From NCBI RefSeq assembly GCF_002160055.1, contig NZ_NFJV01000026.1, forward strand, positions 1 to 58,428: 58,428 nt of DNA, given 5' to 3'. The notes under the pieces are model-generated. The model worked only from the letters and a program-made list of their open reading frames with translations, was not told the DNA's origin and did no database searches. Position numbers and translations under genes: made by a program. This document shows, piece after piece, positions 51,870-58,428 of this stretch (position 1 is its first letter; every line of letters starts with the position of its first letter). This DNA comes from Mediterranea sp. An20. GTDB lineage: Bacteria > Bacteroidota > Bacteroidia > Bacteroidales > Bacteroidaceae.

Positions 51870-54722
51870 TTAGGTGTAAAGAACTTCTAAGATATTCTCT
51901 GCCAATTTTAAATCATAAATGCATATGGCATTATTTTCATCAGTGTTGTAACCAAGATAGTTGACACTGCCATACCATATCAAGGATTTGTCAATGATTA
52001 CAACATCAATAGCCAAGGAATCATTAACTCTGACATTTGCTCCTGTTTCTTTTAACCGTTCTTCCTTTTCCAAATCACTTCTGATTACGGCAATGACTTC
52101 CACACCTCGTGCCAACAAGTCTTTCAGCATATCAAGCACAGATGAACGTTTAGAAAACCAAAGTTTTGTTGCGGAAATAACGACCGAACGTTTTGCTTGA
52201 GACAAATCATTGAAAAACTTACCTAGATATGTATGACCGTTAAAAATAACGCTATGGCTTTCATTGAATATGTTCATTGGCTCATTTGATTTTATCTGAT
52301 AACCCACAGATGCATATCCACGTAGCCTCCGCTTGTACATGACATCACACATTGGTATGCGAATGTCGATATAATCGTAAATCCGAACTTCCTTTTTGCC
52401 CGGATACTCCCGATGCAAACGCCCTGCATATTGTGCAATAATGCCTTTCCAAGAAACGGGCAGGGCTAAAAACAGAGTGTCCAACCGAGGATAGTCGAAA
52501 CCTTCACCCACATATTTCCCTGTCGCTACTATGACAAGCGGTTCCGTAGGAGAAATACCTTGTAGCAATTCCATTTTCTGATGTTTTTCTCTTGCCGATT
52601 CAGAACCGATAAGAGTAACAACATACTTGCAATAGGGAGCTAAGGCATTTGCCAATGTTTCGACATGGGTGGTAAGATTTGTCAATACTATGGGAGAACG
52701 TCCTTCCGTTAATGTCTTACGCACATCGTCTATGATAAGATTGTTCCGATTTTCATCTTTGACCATTTTCTGAATCATTCGTGCATAAGTGGACTTATCA
52801 TCCGTCAATTCTCTGTAAGCAGTGAAACGGGGAACAAGCAGGCGCGTGAATGTTTGGGAGGTCATTTGGACCTTTGCATCTGCCGAATAGCGGATAGGGC
52901 CGCATTGCATGAAAATAATAGGCTGGTGCCCGTCCTTGCGGATTGCGGTAGCTGTCAGTCCATAGACATAACTGGCATTGGCATACTTCAATATCCGTTC
53001 AAAATTCACTGCTGATACATGATGGCATTCGTCCACAATCAGCATTCCGTAATTCCGAACAAAAGATTTCACCCCGTTGTCTTCCAAACAGGATTGCATC
53101 AAGGCAATGTCTATTTTCCCATGCAGTGAATTTCCCTTAGAATCCAATGTACCGAACGGTGAAAAGGCTTTTTTACGGCCACGTTTCTTTGGAGTATCTT
53201 CTTCCGTAAAGTCTATTTCCAAAAATTCTTCCAAACGGGATTTCCATTGGTCCAATAAAGCTTTAGTGTGTACAAGTATCAGCGTATTTACTTTCCGTTC
53301 AACAAGTAGGCCAATAGCCGTAACCGTTTTTCCAAATGCGGTAGTGGCATTCAATACCCCGTTGTCATGTGCTGTCAAACTGGCTATGGCTGCTTTCTGC
53401 TCTTCACGGAATTCGCCTTTAAACCTTACGGTTACGTTCTCTCCATGATTGGTCTTATCCTCTATCCGGTAGGTGATTTGGTTGCTTTCCAAAAGAGCAA
53501 CAACCGCATCTTCACATCCACGGGGCAGGGTGATGTAATCCTCTTCCATATCGGCACAGGAAATGATACAGGGAATGTTGTAAGTAGACAAGCGCATACC
53601 TCGTCTGGCATAAAACTCCGGATTCTTGAATGAGGCAATCCGTTTCAGATGGTTGATTGCTCTTGCGGAAAACCCAGACAAAGGGATGTATAGCATATTG
53701 GAGCGTATGAGAATAGGATTAGCAGGAAAATCGTTAGGAGTGATTTTCTGAGGTACCGGAGTCTCCCACGGTTTGGATTCACTGGTAGTGGACAATTCAC
53801 CCAAATCGGAATCTGTCCTATGTTTAGCCAATATTGCATCAATCATTGTTTCGGAAATCCGTTTTATCTGAAGTAGATAGTCCCACTGGTCCTCGTAAAC
53901 TGTAAAATTCTCGTTTACAAATACGCTGTTTCCTTCTTTGCGTGCTTTCCCTTGTAATGGCAACGCCACCAGATTCCCGAAACCACCCTCTGGCAATCTG
54001 TCTTGATTGGGAAAGAAACGGTCGTATGATTTGAAAGTCATCCGCCCGTATCTTTCCATCGCTTCTGTCAATATTGTATTTCCAAGTCTTCGCGCTTTGG
54101 AAGCAGGCAATGACTGTTCAAAGAATATCCATACATGTGCACCGTTTCCGGAGCGGGAGCGCTCGATGGAACAAGGAATATCCCAATCTTTACAGACCCC
54201 GACATACGCCAACACATCTTTCTCGTATCCATGTTCGCAAGACTTGTCATCGAAATCCGCACACAGAAAATTGCAGTTGTTGTCGGCAAGAATGGCATAG
54301 GCTCCGATTACATCCTGTCCGTCTGGGTCTTTCCCTTCAAGATGCCGGTATATATCCTCATACACTAACGGTTTGAACAACCTGTTGGGACATTCTGCGC
54401 ACTTATACTTTTTCTTGTCACACAATTGCCTGTCCCATTCATTCCGGCACACTGGCTGGTAACCTGATTTTCCGCTTGTCCTACTGTACCATCTCCGTGC
54501 AAACACATCCTCGCGTCCCTTGAACAGATTACGGAATACACTTACTTTTTCTTCCAAAGACAAATGTTGCTTCGTAATGGGCTGTGTCATATGAATATCC
54601 TTGCTATTTAGTAATGCCTGTAGCCTATCTACCTCCTTATGAAGAAACTCATTCTCCATAAGAAGCTTGTTGTATGCAGCCAACAGTTCTTGGTATGTAA
54701 TCTGCTTTCCCATATCATTCAA
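51870..54722 (-). CDS. TOTE conflict-system protein: primase, SF2 helicase and PLD-like domain
   Basis: 950 residues. A coiled coil (about 8-40) is followed by a cysteine cluster (C92, C101, C108, C111). The archaeo-eukaryotic primase domain has catalytic LCADFDDKS (D156, D158) and SGNGAHVWIFF (H196). The SF2 helicase (about 445-790) has NATTAFGKT, IVDECHH, GLTATAIRKDG and QYAGRLHRE. The C-terminal PLD-like domain (about 830-950) ends IIDKSLIWYGSVNYLGYN, but the HxK residues expected before it are not evident (SLAIDVVIID), so it may bind rather than cut. This matches the TOTE family described from comparative genomics as a nucleic-acid-targeting conflict system. Its start overlaps the ATPase stop by 4 bases. 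Confidence 0.87.
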   Translation of the reverse strand: MNDMGKQITYQELLAAYNKLLMENEFLHKEVDRLQALLNSKDIHMTQPITKQHLSLEEKVSVFRNLFKGREDVFARRWYSRTSGKSGYQPVCRNEWDRQLCDKKKYKCAECPNRLFKPLVYEDIYRHLEGKDPDGQDVIGAYAILADNNCNFLCADFDDKSCEHGYEKDVLAYVGVCKDWDIPCSIERSRSGNGAHVWIFFEQSLPASKARRLGNTILTEAMERYGRMTFKSYDRFFPNQDRLPEGGFGNLVALPLQGKARKEGNSVFVNENFTVYEDQWDYLLQIKRISETMIDAILAKHRTDSDLGELSTTSESKPWETPVPQKITPNDFPANPILIRSNMLYIPLSGFSARAINHLKRIASFKNPEFYARRGMRLSTYNIPCIISCADMEEDYITLPRGCEDAVVALLESNQITYRIEDKTNHGENVTVRFKGEFREEQKAAIASLTAHDNGVLNATTAFGKTVTAIGLLVERKVNTLILVHTKALLDQWKSRLEEFLEIDFTEEDTPKKRGRKKAFSPFGTLDSKGNSLHGKIDIALMQSCLEDNGVKSFVRNYGMLIVDECHHVSAVNFERILKYANASYVYGLTATAIRKDGHQPIIFMQCGPIRYSADAKVQMTSQTFTRLLVPRFTAYRELTDDKSTYARMIQKMVKDENRNNLIIDDVRKTLTEGRSPIVLTNLTTHVETLANALAPYCKYVVTLIGSESAREKHQKMELLQGISPTEPLVIVATGKYVGEGFDYPRLDTLFLALPVSWKGIIAQYAGRLHREYPGKKEVRIYDYIDIRIPMCDVMYKRRLRGYASVGYQIKSNEPMNIFNESHSVIFNGHTYLGKFFNDLSQAKRSVVISATKLWFSKRSSVLDMLKDLLARGVEVIAVIRSDLEKEERLKETGANVRVNDSLAIDVVIIDKSLIWYGSVNYLGYNTDENNAICIYDLKLAENILEVLYT

Positions 54723-56089
54723 AGCAATGGTGTCATATATAAAGGCATATACACAATCCCATCTTCTATTTTCATATCCTTATCGTGAAGCACGTAGGGC
54801 GTGGATAACTGGGAGCCGTATTTGGCGATACACTTCCTCAACGAGTTCAGTGTGTAGCGCTGTCCGGATTTTACCTCAATAGGTGAAATGTTATGCCTGC
54901 TGGTCGTTATAGGTTTGGCTATCAGGAAATCAATTTCCATACGGTCTTCGGCTGATGTCCGGGAACTGTTGCTGAAAAAGTAGAGTTTGTGTCCTGTCGC
55001 CCGAAGCATTTGCGCCACAATGTTCTCCACCAACATACCTTCGTTTACTTCCAGCTTGTCAAACATCAGTTTACGGTAAAGGTCCGCACTTACGATTCCA
55101 CGTTCGTCAAAGGCGTGGCTGATGAGCAGCCCGGTATCACCCATATAACATTTCAGCGTTGTACGTTCTTCATTCAGTTTCAAGCCGATACTCGGTTCGG
55201 TCGAATTATAACAACAGTTAATTATTTTAGCGTCACTCAGCCAAAAGAAAGCCTGTGAATAATCACGCATACGGGCTTCACTCTGCAATGCGGATAAGAC
55301 AAACTTCTTTTCGTGTTTCTGCAATTGCCCCGGAATCTCCTCAAAGATAGCGGCAACTTTCGTTTCCTGATTGTCCGCATATTGGCGGATGTCATTGCGG
55401 TAAAGAGCCAATATATCGCGCTTCACCTCATCTACCTTTTCAAAATCCCGCGTTTCCACATATTTCTGTACAGCCTGTGGCATTCCTCCGACAATCAGAT
55501 ATTGCCGGAAATAGTCCATTGCCCGGCGGTGGAAAGCCTCCATCGGAAGACGTTTGTCAAACCGCATCCGGATGTAAGACATCAGCATTTCATCACCCAT
55601 TGCCCACAGGAATTCCTCAAAGTCCATCGGAAACATTTCAATGGCATGTTCTTCGGATGGCAACATGATGTCCTTGACATTCTTCTTAATAGAAATAAGC
55701 GAGCCAGTCTCAATATAGTCATAACGCCTGTCTGCAACCAAGTGCTTGATGGCTGCACGGGCACGGGGGCAGAACTGTACTTCGTCGAATATGACCAAGG
55801 AACGGGCTTCCTCGCCTTTCGTCTGGCGGGGAGTAAGTTTCCGCCTGAAGTAAAGTTCCAGACTCATGAAAAGCATATCGAGGTCATCCAGATAAAGGTT
55901 GAAAAACTCCATTACCTGAGGATTTACCTTGCTGAAGTCCACCAGAATGTAAGACTCGTATTCTTTGCGTGCAAATTCTTCCACGATATAACTTTTCCCT
56001 ATACGCCTGGCTCCTTCTATCAAAAGGGCAGTATCACCCTTATGGTTTTTCTTCCATTCCAACAGTTTATCATATATCTTTCTTTTCAT
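54719..56089 (-). CDS. AAA_14 / DUF4143 ATPase
   Basis: 456 residues. AAA_14 domain: LIEGARRIGKSYIVEEFA (Walker A, about 21-38), LVIFDEVQFCPRARAAIKHL (Walker B and sensor region, about 97-117), then the EFLWAMGDEM segment. The C-terminal DUF4143 domain contains GDTGLLISHAFD, NEGMLVENIVAQMLRATGHKLYFF and IDFLIAKP…ISPIEVKSG, which looks like a nuclease-fold remnant. The family is common in Bacteroidales and poorly characterised. The 4-base overlap with the TOTE gene suggests co-translation. The upstream -7 box TATATTTG lies at 56152-56159. Confidence 0.85.
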   Translation of the reverse strand: MKRKIYDKLLEWKKNHKGDTALLIEGARRIGKSYIVEEFARKEYESYILVDFSKVNPQVMEFFNLYLDDLDMLFMSLELYFRRKLTPRQTKGEEARSLVIFDEVQFCPRARAAIKHLVADRRYDYIETGSLISIKKNVKDIMLPSEEHAIEMFPMDFEEFLWAMGDEMLMSYIRMRFDKRLPMEAFHRRAMDYFRQYLIVGGMPQAVQKYVETRDFEKVDEVKRDILALYRNDIRQYADNQETKVAAIFEEIPGQLQKHEKKFVLSALQSEARMRDYSQAFFWLSDAKIINCCYNSTEPSIGLKLNEERTTLKCYMGDTGLLISHAFDERGIVSADLYRKLMFDKLEVNEGMLVENIVAQMLRATGHKLYFFSNSSRTSAEDRMEIDFLIAKPITTSRHNISPIEVKSGQRYTLNSLRKCIAKYGSQLSTPYVLHDKDMKIEDGIVYMPLYMTPLL

Positions 56090-56151
56090 AATTCACCTAT
56101 TCACCTTTATTGTCTGATTAATATTTCACGTATTCGAGATTATTATGTCTG

Positions 56152-56159
56152 CAAATATA
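56152..56159 (-). promoter_or_regulatory. -7 box of the ATPase-TOTE operon
   Basis: TATATTTG on the minus strand, about 60 bases before the ATPase start. No good -33 box is seen at the usual spacing. From here to 56766 I see no gene; short open frames in the stretch lack homology and start signals. Confidence 0.4.
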
Positions 56160-56766
56160 CACATTTTCTTGGATTAGAAAGAATTTCAGGATGTTTTCAT
56201 TTCAATTATTCCTTTGATATCGCCACATTGAAAGGCGAACTCATTGTACCACCGATTTACTTCCTCTGAACTCTACTCCTCTAAATCCGCGCCCCATTGA
56301 TGAAACTTTTATTTGAAGTTTCGCTGTTGTAAACCAGCACAACAGCACGACAGCAAACCAGCATATCATTGAAACCATGTTGCTTCCTATCTGCATTGAA
56401 TTACTTTCTTGGTTGTCGGGTTCTGTTCTTCATTGTTTTAGCAAACCATTGGTTTGCTGAATTTGTAAACAAGCGAGGATGTATTTGCTCAAAATAGCAT
56501 TTCCTTATTGGTCTAATGTCTGTTTTGGCTGTGATTGGCACATATTGACATCCGAATTGGCACTATTGTCTGTTTCTCAGAAGGATGAAAATCCGGCTTT
56601 GTTCTCTGTAAGCTCAATAAAGTGCAGGCTTGCACACCGCCCTCATTCCATTTCTTCTTTTGGCAGCTTGGGCATCGGGAAACGATGCTTTAAGAATGAG
56701 AATAACAGCATTTTTTCAATCCGTTTGCTGACGGATTATTGATTTCACGAGAAATCAGCAAGGTGT

Positions 56767-56900
56767 CCTTCGAGTTACTCGAAGGCTTTTCGGTTACTGC
56801 CGAAAAGTGGCAGCAGCAAGGTATGTTTTGAGTTACTCAAAACGTTTCGGGTTACTCCGAAAACCTTGCCGCCGGGTTGCCTCTCCGAAGTCGGGCAACC
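56767..56900. repeat. row of five small hairpins with GTTAC loops
   Basis: CCTTCGA-GTTAC-TCGAAGG (56767-56785); CTTTTCGG-TTACTG-CCGAAAAG (56786-56807); GTTTTGA-GTTAC-TCAAAAC (56825-56843); TTTCGG-GTTACT-CCGAAA (56845-56862); GGTTGCC…GGCAACC (56875-56900). The stems differ in sequence, while the loop of the first four is kept. No gene overlaps the row. It lies 41 bases after the stop codon of the minus-strand DHFR-like gene. Confidence 0.8.
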
Positions 56901-56940
56901 TGTGATTTTTTAGAATTTTGCGCTTGACGAGTATAACATG

Positions 56941-57414
56941 TTACGATGAGGATTTCCCGAACATCCTTGCCAATAAAGATAATCTCTTTTTGGGCATCTT
57001 GGTATCGCTTCCTTTCCGATACACGGCTTTCAGCGAGCCGTCCTTATATGCTTCTATTTCGTCCCGCGTCCATTCGCTTTCAGGCAAATCTCCAAGGAAC
57101 AGTCGGCATCCGTTCCCGGCAATGACGGGTATTGTACAGAGGATAATTTCATCCAGCAGATGCATACGTGCCATGCCGTTGATGATACTTGCGGTCGTGG
57201 TGTTGGCTTCTATAAAATAAGTTGTGGAGGTCTTGTCAAGCACCAGCATGGTGAGGGAGGTATATTCAGAGAGCGGACGGGCGGTTCTCTTCATTTTGGC
57301 AATTCCGAACCTGTCCGGCATGTCGGTACTGGCAAGCCATTTCTGTGCTTCCCCTGAGCAGTCTGCAAGGCATCCGTCCATCGTGAGAACGGCGAATAAT
57401 ACGACTTTTCCCAT
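56941..57414 (-). CDS. dihydrofolate reductase / RibD C-terminal-like protein
   Basis: 157 residues of the DHFR-like RibD_C fold: start VVLFAVLTMDGCLAD (usual S.DG.IA), LDKTSTTYFIEANT, and MARMHLLDEIILCTIPVIAGNGCRLF (family: DE..l...PvllG.G..lF). Short versions like this occur next to the integrase in CTnDOT-type elements. The canonical NADPH loop (GR.T) is not seen, so enzyme activity is uncertain. The C-terminal tail is basic (KMPKKRLSLLARMFGK). Confidence 0.75.
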   Translation of the reverse strand: MGKVVLFAVLTMDGCLADCSGEAQKWLASTDMPDRFGIAKMKRTARPLSEYTSLTMLVLDKTSTTYFIEANTTTASIINGMARMHLLDEIILCTIPVIAGNGCRLFLGDLPESEWTRDEIEAYKDGSLKAVYRKGSDTKMPKKRLSLLARMFGKSSS

Positions 57415-57460
57415 TCGGTCTCTTTTAGTGGTGGTTATGACCGAAAGTCGTCATACGAAA

Positions 57461-57535
57461 ATAGCGTGCAAATCACACTACCTTCAAGCGACGGCTCTGG
57501 AATGCCTTTACGGAACGTACGTGACTGCACGCTAT
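57461..57535. repeat. 10-base inverted repeat upstream of the integrase
   Basis: ATAGCGTGCA at 57461-57470 and TGCACGCTAT at 57526-57535. The remainder of 57415-57805 has no gene. It contains two TTTGCAGTTGTTT-type direct repeats near 57681 and 57697 that may be integrase arm sites, and a TACCTTTG -7 box at 57770-57777 in front of the integrase. Confidence 0.45.
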
Positions 57536-57805
57536 GCCGAGGCATAGCATAAGCATCACGCAATCGCTTCCGTAGTTCCAATTTTCCAGATTTATAATGT
57601 AAAGGTGTGAAATGAAAACAACATCCAAACAAGTGCAAAGAAAATGGCTTTATTACAGGGATTTATAAGGGTATTGTTATTTGCAGTTGTTTTCATTGTT
57701 TGCAGTTGTTTGGTTCTTTTTTGGTGCATTTTTGTTTCTTGTTTGTTCCTCGTTTTGGATTATTATTCGTACCTTTGTGGCAGAAGAAACAAAGAGGGAT
57801 TTCCT

Positions 57806-58428
57806 ATGGCACGAATAAGACAACCTAAAAAAGTGAAGGAGCCTGTCCGCCTTCGGATGAAGGACTTGAGCGACGGGAGCAAGAGCCTGTATCTGGACAT
57901 ATACCGTAACGGCAAACGGACCTATGAATATCTGAAGATGTATCTCATCCCGGAAACCGATGAGAATGCACGCAGGCGGAATAAAGCGACAATGAATGCC
58001 GCCAATGCCATCAAGTCGAAACGCATTATCGAAATGACCAACGGTGAGGCCGGTATTGAGAACGAAAAGGAGAAAGTCTTTCTGCTGGACTGGATGCAAA
58101 CCTACAAGGAGAATCAGGAAAAGAGGGGAAAGAAAGACGAGAACCAGATTAAGGTGGCCATCCGCATTATCGAGGACTATGCGGGGAAAAAGGTTACGCT
58201 TGACCAGATAGACAAGGCGTTCTGCCAGGGCTATATCGACTATCTGATGATGGAATACCGTCCGAGAGGCAAGCGAGTGTCGAACTTCACGCTCAAGAAT
58301 TATTACCGGGTGCTGAACAGCGCCTTGAACGCGGCTGTCCGTGCGGAACTCATGAGGTCGAATCCCTTTGACAAAATAGACAAGTCGGACAAAATCCGGC
58401 TGCCGGAAAGCAAACGCTCCTACATGAC
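57806..58428 (+). CDS. int: CTnDOT-type integrase (IntDOT-like), 5' part, runs off the window
   Basis: About 207 residues are visible from the ATG at 57806: MARIRQPKKVKEPVRLRM, LYLDIYRNGKRTYEYLKMYL, the arm-binding domain of IntDOT, then a core-binding domain (VFLLDWMQTYKENQEKRG to NYYRVLNSALNAAVRAEL). The catalytic domain lies beyond the window. IntDOT-like enzymes integrate large tetracycline-type conjugative transposons that supply transfer functions to mobilizable elements. The open frame is intact to the last base. Confidence 0.9.
   Translation, partial: MARIRQPKKVKEPVRLRMKDLSDGSKSLYLDIYRNGKRTYEYLKMYLIPETDENARRRNKATMNAANAIKSKRIIEMTNGEAGIENEKEKVFLLDWMQTYKENQEKRGKKDENQIKVAIRIIEDYAGKKVTLDQIDKAFCQGYIDYLMMEYRPRGKRVSNFTLKNYYRVLNSALNAAVRAELMRSNPFDKIDKSDKIRLPESKRSYM

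Noticed and set aside
56479..56742. Small plus-strand open frame in the gap before the hairpin row
   Set aside because: No start signal, no homology recognised, and composition like the surrounding non-coding DNA.
57677..58099. Minus-strand open frame opposite the integrase
   Set aside because: The plus strand encodes a clear IntDOT-like protein; the antisense frame is a by-product.
1..58428. CRISPR array
   Set aside because: I found no regularly spaced direct repeats and no cas genes in the window.

Overview
The window comes from a member of the order Bacteroidales (Bacteroides, Parabacteroides or a relative). The evidence is the promoter style (TTTG, about 20 bases, TAnnTTTG), the CTnDOT-like integrase at the right edge, DUF3408, relaxase and MobC families typical of Bacteroides mobilizable elements, and an IS982-family insertion sequence. 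I see no housekeeping genes, rRNA, tRNA or CRISPR array. This is accessory DNA: a stack of mobilizable elements, each carrying a different set of anti-phage genes.

Layout. (1) 1-1022 is an IS982-type element that starts at base 1, so the window edge is probably an assembly break in a repeat. It cuts a mobilization gene (1021-1671). (2) 1841-12309 is a plus-strand type I restriction-modification locus: regulator, HsdM, RhuM-Fic protein, HsdS, Schlafen/AlbA-type protein and HsdR, followed by a frameshifted AlbA/HATPase gene and a DUF2971 gene. (3) 12651-13405 and 31406-31696 are two pieces of one tyrosine integrase gene, separated by element E1. (4) E1 (about 13406-31401) carries a DUF262 plus HEPN gene pair, a three-gene operon (PLD-SNF2 helicase, Eco57I-type methyltransferase, DprA-like protein), a mobilization module and three tyrosine recombinases. 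(5) E2 (about 31697-51692) has the same chassis in the same order but different cargo: an RloA/RloB (AbiL-like) pair joined to a type II CBASS operon, and a GIY-YIG-helicase-methyltransferase system. (6) 51870-56089 encodes a TOTE conflict-system primase-helicase protein overlapping a DUF4143 ATPase. (7) 56767-56900 is a row of five small hairpins, followed by a DHFR/RibD-like gene and the 5' part of a CTnDOT-type integrase that runs off the window.

How the parts work together. E1 and E2 each have a relaxase, MobC, a likely oriT and two element integrases, but no transfer apparatus. They would need a helper ICE, and the CTnDOT-like integrase at 57806 suggests one is next door. In both elements a third tyrosine recombinase lies 30-40 bases from a short segment bounded by inverted repeats. 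Each segment holds a Bacteroides-type promoter that points away from the adjacent restriction operon. Both repeats fit one palindrome, TCTCYTGRYRRGAGA. I infer that these are phase-variable promoter switches, read here in the OFF orientation, each with its own invertase.

The most novel gene is 36653-37912. It fuses a Cap3-type JAMM protease to a PD-(D/E)XK-like DUF6602 domain, inside a CBASS operon that has no other obvious effector.
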